From Sulfurovum sp. UBA12169 (GTDB taxonomy: Bacteria; Campylobacterota; Campylobacteria; Campylobacterales; Sulfurovaceae), in contig DLUH01000001.1 of assembly GCA_002742845.1 (NCBI GenBank), positions 308,501 through 372,500 on the forward strand: 64,000 bases of DNA. The letters are read 5' to 3'. The notes below the pieces were generated by a model. It did not search any database. It was given only the letters and a program-made list of their open reading frames with translations, and was not told the DNA's origin. Of this stretch, positions 28,326 through 35,563 are shown in pieces (position 1 is the stretch's first letter; each line of letters opens with the position of its first letter). Position numbers and translations under genes: made by a program.

Positions 28326-29009
28326 TTAGCTGCTTGTCATATCTTGGTGCAGCAACTCATCAAAATATTCGCACATCGGATCATCCGGATTATTGCAAAT
28401 GGGCAGCATCGTCGTTGCTTTTAGATGTTCTTTGTCCTCAAAGATCTTGGAAGCATAGTCCCAGTTGATAAGATCCCAGAACGTCTCAACATATTTTGGA
28501 CGTTCATTTCGATAGTCGATATAGTAAGCATGCTCCCATACATCACAGACGAACAACGGTGTCCTGTGGTGTTCAATAGGCGTATGCGCATTGGACGTGG
28601 TCTCGATAAGCAGTCTGTCATGCTGATCAAGCACCAGCCATGCCCATCCTGAACCAAACTGTCCCGTTGCGGCCTGCACAAACGTTTCTTTAAACGCATC
28701 CATCGAACCGAATGTCTCTTCTATAGCCCTGCGAAACGGATCAGAGGGTTCGGTTTTCATCGGACTTAGCGAATGCCAGTAGAAATTGTGATTAAACGTT
28801 TGAGCTGCATTGTTAAAAATCGCACCATCAGACTGATGGATGATTTGCTCTAACGACATCTCTTCGTATTCGGTGCCTTCAATCAGTGCGTTAAGTTTGT
28901 TCACGTATCCGGCATGATGTTTTCCGTGATGGTACCGTAAAGTCTCCTCCGAAATATAAGGAGCCAACGCATCCATCTTGTAAGGCAATTGTGGCAATCT
29001 ATGTTTCAT
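28326..29009 (-). CDS. sodB: Fe/Mn superoxide dismutase with Cys-bearing C-terminal extension
   Basis: 227 residues from the ATG at 29009 (GGAGG five bases upstream). Metal ligands are H27 (RYHHGKHH), a His in FNHNFYWHSL, and the Asp and His of DVWEHAYYIDYRN. AQTFNHNFYW and GSGWAWLV point to the iron type. Common SodB proteins end shortly after the INWDYA region; here about 35 more residues follow (including PICNNPDDPMC with two Cys), which is unusual. No signal peptide, so cytoplasmic. Removes superoxide in an organism probably living at oxic/anoxic interfaces. Confidence 0.94.
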   Translation of the reverse strand: MKHRLPQLPYKMDALAPYISEETLRYHHGKHHAGYVNKLNALIEGTEYEEMSLEQIIHQSDGAIFNNAAQTFNHNFYWHSLSPMKTEPSDPFRRAIEETFGSMDAFKETFVQAATGQFGSGWAWLVLDQHDRLLIETTSNAHTPIEHHRTPLFVCDVWEHAYYIDYRNERPKYVETFWDLINWDYASKIFEDKEHLKATTMLPICNNPDDPMCEYFDELLHQDMTSS

Positions 29010-29075
29010 CGTTTCCTCCCGCATTTTTATTTATAGTACCCTTAGTATGATTAAATAAAAATAAATTATGATGAT

Positions 29076-30047
29076 TTATTTCTGATGGCCGTATTCTCTT
29101 GCGAGCCTTAACAAAAACGGATTTATTTCATACGTTTTAAAAGCGACTTCCTCAATTCTTTTAGCATTGAAACCGCCCTTGTTGTAGCAGATAACACTAC
29201 AATCATCACCCTCAAGAAATCCGTCAATGGCATGTGTCACAAAATCAAAAGCCATCAAACGGTCATATACCGTAGGATTGCCTCCGCGTTGTATATGCCC
29301 CAGCACAGCGACTCTGGATTCAACGCCTATCTCATTTTCAAACCATTTGGAAATTTGCTGCGCATTGTCTAGGGCTTCAGATACTACGGCTATGAAATAT
29401 CCCCTTCCCTCTTGAATTTGCCTGCGAAAAGTCTTTTTATACTCTTCAAGCTTATAGGGAATCTCAGGAATAAGACACATCTCCGCACCGCTGGTGAGTG
29501 CTGATACCAAAGCCAGATAGCCACAATGACGCCCCATGGTCTCAATGACAAATGCGCGGTTAAAAGAAGAGGCTGTATCGCGAATCGCATCTATGGCGTC
29601 CTTGATCACATTGAGCGCTGTATCAACACCTAAACAATACTCCGTACCTGCAATATCGTTGTCTATAGTAGCAGGGATACCGCAAAAACTGATCCTTTCA
29701 CTCTCCTGGCTTAATTTCTGCATCCCTTTAAAAGAGCCATCACCGCCCAAAACAATGAGGCAGCTTATTTGGTGAATGTTGAGATTTTCGATAGCCTGCT
29801 TACGGTACCTCTCTTCCATGAAGCGTTTAGATCTCGAAGAGCGTATCTTGGTACCGCCTCTGGAGATGATGCCTGCAACATCATGATATCCTACACGATG
29901 GATGTCATTATCTATGAGTCCTTCAAATCCGTTGTAGATAAAGTACGGTACAAAATCCTTTGCAAAACTATACTCAACAAAACGCTTTAATGCAGCATTC
30001 ATTCCGGACACATCTCCGCCCGAGCAAAGTATGGCAATATTTTTCAC
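29076..30047 (-). CDS. pfkA: ATP-dependent 6-phosphofructokinase
   Basis: 323 residues, the standard bacterial PfkA length. Key stretches are GGDVSGMNAAL (11-20), GGTKIRSSRS, GGDGSF at 101-106, PATIDNDIAGTEYCLGVDTALN with the catalytic Asp, ETMGRHCGYLAL and GHIQRGGNPTVYDR. The usual PGMNA is SGMNA here. Most host-associated Campylobacterota lack phosphofructokinase, while some free-living genera have it. Start supported by AAGGG upstream. Transcribed away from the LOG-family gene. Confidence 0.95.
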   Translation of the reverse strand: MKNIAILCSGGDVSGMNAALKRFVEYSFAKDFVPYFIYNGFEGLIDNDIHRVGYHDVAGIISRGGTKIRSSRSKRFMEERYRKQAIENLNIHQISCLIVLGGDGSFKGMQKLSQESERISFCGIPATIDNDIAGTEYCLGVDTALNVIKDAIDAIRDTASSFNRAFVIETMGRHCGYLALVSALTSGAEMCLIPEIPYKLEEYKKTFRRQIQEGRGYFIAVVSEALDNAQQISKWFENEIGVESRVAVLGHIQRGGNPTVYDRLMAFDFVTHAIDGFLEGDDCSVICYNKGGFNAKRIEEVAFKTYEINPFLLRLAREYGHQK

Positions 30048-30217
30048 AGACTACCCTTTCTTTTTTTATAGTATACTTTACCACTATTCAGGAAAGATTT
30101 CAATAAAATACGTATGAACAATATCATGAAACTCATAGTCGTTGCGTGGTAGAATGACTCTTGACGATTACAATGCACCCTGTAAAATTCAAAATACAAA
30201 GAGAGACAAAAAAGAAT

Positions 30218-31102
30218 ATGCACAAAGAACCGAAGAAAAATAAAATTTCTCACAAGTCACGCCTCAAACACAATACAAAAATCGAAGAATATCCTGCCTG
30301 CACAATAGCTTATGAAGATACCGATTTTCTACAGTCAGATGAAGCAAGAAGCGTCAGACTTCATCTTGACTATCTCAAGGCTGAAATAGAAATGATGAAA
30401 CAAGGAGTTAAGCACACCATTGTTGTTTTCGGAAGCACTCGTATTGTCCAATCCAATATTGCATTGGACAGGCTTAAAAAAATTGAAAAAAAACTCGAAA
30501 GCGAACCCCACTCCCCAAAATTGCTAGAGGCCTTAAAACATGCCGAGAGCATGGTGCGAAAAAGCATTTATTATGACGAAGCAAGAAGATTCGGTCAGAT
30601 CGCGGGAAAAGAGGGCAACGGATCACGCCATCCTGCGGTCACCATTATGACAGGAGGAGGTCCGGGGATCATGGAAGCGGCCAACCGAGGAGCCATAGAT
30701 GCAGATGCTAAATCCATAGGGCTCAACATTCAGCTCCCTTTTGAGCAGTCCCCCAACCCCTACATCACTCCGGAACTTTGTTTTGTATTTCACTATTTTG
30801 CTATACGTAAACTTCACTTTCTTAATCGCTCAAAAGCTTTTGTTTTTTTCCCGGGAGGATTTGGAACACTTGATGAACTCTTTGAAGTTCTCACACTTAT
30901 TCAGACCAAAAAAAGTAAACCCATGCCTGTGGTGCTCATCGATAAAATATACTGGCAAAAGGCTATCAATCTTGATTTTCTCATAGAAGAAGGAGTAATT
31001 TCGCGTACAGATACAGATATCATTATCTATGCAGACAATGCGCAAGATGCTTGGGATGCGATTGTGGCATGGCACGCCAAAAACAAAACACCGCTTATTT
31101 AA
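30218..31102 (+). CDS. LOG family protein (TIGR00730-like, nucleotide 5'-monophosphate phosphoribohydrolase type)
   Basis: About 294 residues. GGGPGIMEAANRGA and PGGFGTLDELFEVLTLIQT are the two signatures of the LOG/'lysine decarboxylase' fold, now known to release bases from nucleoside monophosphates. An N-terminal extension of about 70 residues, basic at first and then helical, precedes the core. In-frame starts at 30161 (TTG) and 30173 (ATG) are possible; the ATG at 30218 was chosen because GAGAGACAAAAAAG is the best purine-rich leader. Divergent from pfkA. Confidence 0.9.
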   Translation: MHKEPKKNKISHKSRLKHNTKIEEYPACTIAYEDTDFLQSDEARSVRLHLDYLKAEIEMMKQGVKHTIVVFGSTRIVQSNIALDRLKKIEKKLESEPHSPKLLEALKHAESMVRKSIYYDEARRFGQIAGKEGNGSRHPAVTIMTGGGPGIMEAANRGAIDADAKSIGLNIQLPFEQSPNPYITPELCFVFHYFAIRKLHFLNRSKAFVFFPGGFGTLDELFEVLTLIQTKKSKPMPVVLIDKIYWQKAINLDFLIEEGVISRTDTDIIIYADNAQDAWDAIVAWHAKNKTPLI

Positions 31103-31178
31103 AATAGAAAGGTCAGTACATAACTTTTGATTGTGCAGTTGCGTTAAAAAAATTTATAACAAAGAGGTAAAAAGCAAC

Positions 31179-31206
31179 AAAGCCAAGTTATCGTTAACTT
31201 GGCTTT
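31179..31206 (-). terminator. intrinsic terminator (bidirectional) between LOG gene and small secreted gene
   Basis: AAAGCCAAGTTA (31179-31190) and TAACTTGGCTTT (31195-31206) are perfectly complementary around TCGT. On the minus strand GTTGCTTTTT follows; on the plus strand the T content is low. It most likely ends the minus-strand secreted-protein transcript. Confidence 0.65.
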
Positions 31207-31213
31207 AGAGATT

Positions 31214-31498
31214 TTAGCGTCGACCGCCGCCTCTTGAAGTTGCACCCATACTTCCCATACCGCCTACATTACCCATACTTCCCATACTGTTCATGTGAGA
31301 GTTTGTTCCTTTATAGTAGTTGCCGTTATGGTTTTGGTGTTGAAATTGATTTTTCATTTGACTTTCAGCTGCTCTATTTTCTTGTTTAAGCTGATGCTGA
31401 TAAGAATACTTTCCTGATTCTGCGACAACCTCTTCTGCTACTACTGCAGACGAACCTGCGACCAACAATGTCATTGCGATAAATAAAGTTTTTTTCAT
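31214..31498 (-). CDS. small secreted Gly/Met-rich protein ending GGGRR
   Basis: 94 residues. A clear signal peptide (about 1-21, MKKTLFIAMTLLVAG then VVA cut) precedes a hydrophilic Gln/Asn/His region (YQHQLKQENRAAESQ) and a tail of MGSMG/VGGMG repeats ending in GGGRR. The DNA of the tail has short direct repeats. The protein is not a family I know. AAAGGAAAC gives the ribosome site. Its neighbour at 31580 shares the design and exact last residues, and both lie divergent from a two-component system, which may control them. Confidence 0.8.
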   Translation of the reverse strand: MKKTLFIAMTLLVAGSSAVVAEEVVAESGKYSYQHQLKQENRAAESQMKNQFQHQNHNGNYYKGTNSHMNSMGSMGNVGGMGSMGATSRGGGRR

Positions 31499-31579
31499 GG
31501 TGTTTCCTTTGGAGTGATTTTAATTACAAAAGGAGTATAAAAAAAGAGTGTGAAAATAGTGTGAAACGAAAAAAGAAAA

Positions 31580-31936
31580 TTATCGGCGTCCGCCTCCGCC
31601 TCCGCCGCCCGGGCCGCCCATATTCATGCTTCCTATATTTGGATTTGAAAATCCTTTGTTAAATTTAAAATTGAAGTTGGATTTATTTTCATAATTGTAG
31701 CTTTCTGACTTATCTTTATTTTTAGATTTTTCTGTTTCAGGCAATCCTATTCCGTTGAAATTGCCGTTTTTGTTAAAGATAAAATTTGGCTGTTTTTTTG
31801 GTTTATTGTCTGCAGCTCTGATAAGTTTTTTTGATTTGCCCGTTTTTTGAAGAATAGCGCCAAGCGATTTTTCATTTGCGTATAAAGATACTTGCATGAT
31901 AAGTAAATAGCTTAAAAAAAGACTTATCTTTTTCAT
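31580..31936 (-). CDS. second small secreted protein, Asn-rich, ending GGGRR
   Basis: 118 residues. The signal peptide (about 1-20, cut after LYA) is followed by a basic region, then an Asn/Phe-rich stretch (NFIFNKNGNFNG, KSNFNFKFNKGFSN), and a tail IGSMNMGGPGG with a run of Gly ending in RR. No cysteines. Same layout as the next gene downstream (31214-31498), 81 bases away. Not recognised. The shared C terminus may serve localisation or binding to a surface or metal; that is inference. Confidence 0.78.
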   Translation of the reverse strand: MKKISLFLSYLLIMQVSLYANEKSLGAILQKTGKSKKLIRAADNKPKKQPNFIFNKNGNFNGIGLPETEKSKNKDKSESYNYENKSNFNFKFNKGFSNPNIGSMNMGGPGGGGGGGRR

Positions 31937-32042
31937 ACGTGCGCTTCGCCTTGTTTTTTAAAAGCATTATAATAAAAAAAAATGAATAATGTATGAAATC
32001 TGCTTTTGATTTGTGTGCTATAATTTTAATTTAGGAGTTTTG

Positions 32043-32717
32043 ATGAATATTTTGGTACTAGAAGATGATATTGCCTTATCAGATATCATAGCTGAATACC
32101 TGCGGGACAATCATTTTGTTGTGGATGTCGTATATGACGGAGAAGAGGCATTAAGCCGAGCGTATGAATGCTCTTATGATTTGTATGTACTGGATGTAAA
32201 TGTTCCGGCAATCAAAGGTTTTGATCTTTTAAAAATGCTACGCGACAAAGGCGACACCACGCCTGCTATCTTTATTACTTCTCTTAATGATATTGAAGAT
32301 GTATCTGAAGGTTTTAAAAGCGGCGCGGATGACTATCTCAAAAAACCATTTGAACTGGCTGAACTTCTTTTGCGGATTAAGAACATACAAAAACGATCTT
32401 TTGCCCAGCAGCGTTCATCTGTCATCAAAATAGATAAAAATATCACATTTAATATAGATACCGAGTTGCTGATTGTAGACACTCAGAGTATTGCTTTGCC
32501 GCCCAAAGAACTAAAAGCCCTTAAATACTTTTTACAGCACACCAACACGACCGTTTCTTTCGACGATCTCTATAGAATTATGTGGAATTACGATGAAAAC
32601 GCTTCGGCCGAATCATTAAGAGCGCACATGAAGAACCTAAGAAAATATTTTGCCCCCAACACGATTCAAAATCTTAGGGGTGAGGGTTACAGGTTTATTA
32701 TAAAAGCAGATAATTAA
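32043..32717 (+). CDS. OmpR-family response regulator
   Basis: 224 residues from the ATG at 32043 (AGGAG seven bases upstream; a longer frame from 32013 has no ribosome site). The receiver domain has E7/D8/D9, phospho-acceptor D51 (YVLDVNVP), and Lys of YLKKPFE. The winged-helix DNA-binding domain covers about 125-223, ending GEGYRFI. It overlaps the kinase gene by one base, forming a two-component pair. The divergent promoter region faces two secreted-protein genes, the most obvious candidate targets. Confidence 0.95.
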   Translation: MNILVLEDDIALSDIIAEYLRDNHFVVDVVYDGEEALSRAYECSYDLYVLDVNVPAIKGFDLLKMLRDKGDTTPAIFITSLNDIEDVSEGFKSGADDYLKKPFELAELLLRIKNIQKRSFAQQRSSVIKIDKNITFNIDTELLIVDTQSIALPPKELKALKYFLQHTNTTVSFDDLYRIMWNYDENASAESLRAHMKNLRKYFAPNTIQNLRGEGYRFIIKADN

Positions 32718-33886
32718 TGCAAGCCACAACCAAAAGTGTATTGTTTTTTTTGATTGTATACTTAGGATCCATGAGTATTTTCGGAGCAGGTATCGGATAT
32801 CTTTACTATAGTGATCAAAAAAATGCCCTTATTGAAGAGATGCGGTCCGGCATGCGCAACAAAGCCATCAGCATCAACAGCAGACTTGAATATTATCACG
32901 AAACAAAAAGTGAGAACTTTACATTTTATGATGAGGGATACGGTATAGCCCTCTATGACCAAAACAAACAGCTTATCGCTTCGACATTTGACGATCCTAT
33001 AGATTTTTCAAAACTTTTTTATGCCAACGGATTGGAGTATTATCTTGTTGAGTCTATCTTTAAAGAGTATCTTGGCGTAAAATATATTGTCATTAAACAA
33101 CATCTCTCAACAGAAAAACTCAACAGCATTCTCAAGCAGATCGGCATCATAGCTCTGTTTGGGTTTTCTTTTTTGCTCTTTGTGTCGCTTCTTTTATCCA
33201 AAATTATGCTCTATCCTATCAAAAATCTGATAAATACGCTCAAAACATTTATGAAAAACACTACCCATGAGATGAATACCCCCATCAGCACTATTTTAAT
33301 GAGCTACGAGCACATGGACAAAACAAATCTTACCGAAAAACAATTTCGCGCTCTTTCACGCATAGATATTGCCGCTAAAACGCTTTCGGGACTCTACAGT
33401 GATCTCTCTTTTGTTTCTTTTCATAACTATATCAAATACGAGGACTGCCCTATTGACGTCGAAGAGATTGTTTTGGAGCGCATAAGATACATGGACACCT
33501 TAATTCATTTCAAAGAAATAGACATACAGTATGACTTGCAGCACAAAACGATCAATATGGATAAGAGAAAGCTTATTTTAGTGATTGACAACCTGCTTTC
33601 AAATGCTATCAAATTTTCTAAAAAGAACGGAAAAATAAAAATCATATTGACGGAAAAATACTACAGTATAAAAGACGACGGGATCGGGATTTCAAAAGAA
33701 AATCAAAAAAAGATATTTGAACGCTTTGAATCTTCTCGTCTGCAAGATGGATTTGGAGTGGGACTGGATATTGTCAATCAAATCTGCAAAGAATACAATA
33801 TCCGCATCCAGCTTAATTCTGAAGTCTCAAAAGGGAGCGAGTTTAAACTGATATGGCCGGCTCAGGAAATCCTGCGCCCCGCATAA
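32717..33886 (+). CDS. sensor histidine kinase
   Basis: 389 residues. Transmembrane helices at about 7-27 and 140-160 flank a periplasmic sensor of about 110 residues (with YEKE-like charged stretches and many Tyr). The H-box THEMNTPI has H184. The ATPase domain has NLLSNAIKFS (N box), DDGIGIS (G1) and GFGVGLDIV (G2). No HAMP domain is evident. The style, with H-box TTHEMNTPI, resembles the DccS-like kinases of Campylobacterota, but I cannot confirm that by alignment. Its 3' end overlaps the convergent gene by 25 bases. Confidence 0.93.
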   Translation: MQATTKSVLFFLIVYLGSMSIFGAGIGYLYYSDQKNALIEEMRSGMRNKAISINSRLEYYHETKSENFTFYDEGYGIALYDQNKQLIASTFDDPIDFSKLFYANGLEYYLVESIFKEYLGVKYIVIKQHLSTEKLNSILKQIGIIALFGFSFLLFVSLLLSKIMLYPIKNLINTLKTFMKNTTHEMNTPISTILMSYEHMDKTNLTEKQFRALSRIDIAAKTLSGLYSDLSFVSFHNYIKYEDCPIDVEEIVLERIRYMDTLIHFKEIDIQYDLQHKTINMDKRKLILVIDNLLSNAIKFSKKNGKIKIILTEKYYSIKDDGIGISKENQKKIFERFESSRLQDGFGVGLDIVNQICKEYNIRIQLNSEVSKGSEFKLIWPAQEILRPA

Positions 33887-34296
33887 TAATCGATTTTCCA
33901 AACCTCATTTTTTTTAGAAAAATAAAGTTTTTTTTCTTTTTTATTTTCCGTAAAATGTACCGTCATCCTCTCTTCGCCATTCATTTCAACTTCCACAATC
34001 TGAATTTCCGGCGATATTTTTCTGTAGGCAAGCTCTGCACAGAGAAGTTCTTCTACTTTCTTTAAGGTCTTATCATCCTCTTCTATTTTTTCAAGAAGCG
34101 ATTTAAATACCGGATTTTTCAAAGACAAACGCAACCCGAAAGCCTCGAGCGTCATCCGATACGATGAACCTACCATTAACTCTTTGAGCTTTCCAATCGA
34201 ACCGCCATAAAGCAGTTCGTAATAACGGATGACTATTTCTTCAGGCTTCATTAAAATATCCGTGTTTTTTCTGTCACTCTTGTTTTGCATCGGCAT
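33862..34296 (-). CDS. hypothetical protein, NTF2-like pattern
   Basis: 144 residues, no signal peptide. The opening KPEEIVIRYYELLYGGSIGKLKELM (start of it at about residue 17), then beta strands EIQIVEVEMNGEERMTVHF and KKLYFSKKNEVWKIDYY, fits the NTF2-like/DUF4878 fold (helix, then curved sheet). The family cannot be named with confidence. The start could be the ATG at 34251 instead. It overlaps the kinase gene tail to tail, so the two transcripts are antisense over 25 bases. Confidence 0.75.
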   Translation of the reverse strand: MPMQNKSDRKNTDILMKPEEIVIRYYELLYGGSIGKLKELMVGSSYRMTLEAFGLRLSLKNPVFKSLLEKIEEDDKTLKKVEELLCAELAYRKISPEIQIVEVEMNGEERMTVHFTENKKEKKLYFSKKNEVWKIDYYAGRRIS

Positions 34297-34328
34297 TAAA
34301 AATTATTTTTAGCATCTTTGCCGACAAA

Positions 34329-34892
34329 CTATGCTCTTGCAATGGCAGTCTGAAATGCTTCAAGATGGTTCAAGCTTCCTTCTTTTAAATTTTCATAAAC
34401 ACTAACCACATCAGCTGGCATACCTATGCATGCCTCTTCAAGATCTTTGATGTCTTTAATTTCGATAAGTTCCCCAACTTTAAGCGCATCCAGCAAAGAC
34501 TCTTCTCCGCTCATCATAAGTTCATCATATAGCGTTTGCAAAAGCGGCAGAACAAACTCGCCAACTTTTGTTTCATCCACTTCGGAAACATCTACCCCGT
34601 ACTTGACACAAAGCTCTCTGGCTGAATCCATATGTCTTTGCTCGGAAAGCTGGATGGAGGCAAATGTTTGTTCTTCTGTGTAAATATTTCCCAGCGTGAC
34701 ATATGCATCTCTGGCTACTTTTTCTTCTTGATAGATAAAAAAAAGTTCATCTTTCTGCTCAGCGGTAAGTTCCGATATTTCTTTTGGTCCTTTGGCATAA
34801 GCAGAAGCTGACATGAGTGTCATTGCACCCGCCGCTCCCGTCATCGCCATTTTTGATAAAAAACTTCTGCGGCTTTCAATTTTTTTATTCAT
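34329..34892 (-). CDS. Tat-exported DUF2202 ferritin-like protein
   Basis: 187 residues. The N terminus has SRRSFLSKMAMTGAAGA, a twin-arginine signal, and AYAKG as likely cleavage site. The DUF2202 domain is a four-helix ferritin-like bundle with EEKVARDAY (about 55-63) and SEQRHMDSA as carboxylate/His metal ligands, and a final NHLEAFQTAI. Export through Tat suggests a folded, metal-loaded protein in the periplasm. Role unknown; metal or oxidant handling is plausible. AAAGGAT precedes the ATG. Confidence 0.9.
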   Translation of the reverse strand: MNKKIESRRSFLSKMAMTGAAGAMTLMSASAYAKGPKEISELTAEQKDELFFIYQEEKVARDAYVTLGNIYTEEQTFASIQLSEQRHMDSARELCVKYGVDVSEVDETKVGEFVLPLLQTLYDELMMSGEESLLDALKVGELIEIKDIKDLEEACIGMPADVVSVYENLKEGSLNHLEAFQTAIARA

Positions 34893-35034
34893 TTTGTATC
34901 CTTTTTGTTTATTTGGGAAGCCTATTTTAAAAAGATAGTGTGAAACTGGTATGAAATTAATGCCGAGATTGTTTCACCCATCTAATCATTTTTTTTCTTT
35001 TCACAAACTACAAGCCAAATCAAGCCAAAAAACC

Positions 35035-35226
35035 TTAAGAAGAAATTAATCCAAAGCGGCACTCTCCAAGCGTAACAATCTTGCCTTTTTGCAGTTGTGC
35101 AAGGATGTACTTCAGTGTTGATTCTGCATCGGTTTGGGGCATTTCTTCTTGGATAATACGCAGTGCTTGCTCTTTGGTGGTTTTTGACCATTTTTTTTCG
35201 TAGATATATCGGGTATAAAACTCCAC
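35035..35226 (-). CDS. hypothetical small protein (63 residues)
   Basis: A soluble small protein with helices KTTKEQALRIIQEEMP and AESTLKYILAQLQKGKIVTLGE and ending FGLISS. The frame extends to a TTG at 35253 inside the upstream gene, but GTG at 35226 has AGGAA just before it and lies five bases past the neighbour's stop, so it is preferred. Not recognised. Probably co-transcribed with the 71-residue gene. Confidence 0.6.
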   Translation of the reverse strand: MEFYTRYIYEKKWSKTTKEQALRIIQEEMPQTDAESTLKYILAQLQKGKIVTLGECRFGLISS

Positions 35227-35230
35227 GTTC

Positions 35231-35446
35231 CTATACCCATCCCAATTCTGCAAAAATAGGCTCTATTTCCACCCACCACTGCTCCAGTCTGACAGCAACA
35301 TCATTGATGGCATTTTCTTCTTCTTTCCACTCTTTGAGCTTTTCGATAACGGCAGGCTTAATCTCTTGTGAAATTTGATCTGAATGTTCAATATGTTCAA
35401 TGGTTTCTTCTATTTTTTGCTTCACGGCATACTCCTTTTTTGTCAT
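35231..35446 (-). CDS. hypothetical helical protein (71 residues)
   Basis: Highly charged and predicted all helical (KQKIEETIEHIEHSDQIS then VIEKLKEWKEEENAINDVA), ending with an aromatic WWVEIEPIFAELGWV. Reads like a small coiled-coil or helical hairpin. AAAAGGAG sits five bases before the ATG, so translation is well supported. Not recognised as a named family. Divergent from valS. Confidence 0.75.
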   Translation of the reverse strand: MTKKEYAVKQKIEETIEHIEHSDQISQEIKPAVIEKLKEWKEEENAINDVAVRLEQWWVEIEPIFAELGWV

Positions 35447-35521
35447 TGTATTTCATTATGATAGGATTGTCAATAGAAGATAAAGTCTACTTTTCCCAAC
35501 TCCATAAAAGCACCAATACGC

Positions 35522-35527
35522 TATAAT
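35522..35527 (+). promoter_or_regulatory. candidate -10 box for valS
   Basis: TATAAT, 36 bases before the valS ATG, in the divergent region. No clear -35. Confidence 0.5.
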
Positions 35528-35563
35528 CCAGGCAATACTATAACCTACAAATGGAATATACCT

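Noticed and set aside
31214-31936. GlyGly-CTERM (rhombosortase) proteins
   Set aside because: That signal has a membrane helix between the Gly-rich stretch and the basic end. Here Gly runs directly into RR.
34982-35191. 69-codon minus-strand frame near the 63-residue gene
   Set aside because: Overlaps a better supported frame, lacks a ribosome site and has a cysteine/arginine-rich chance composition.
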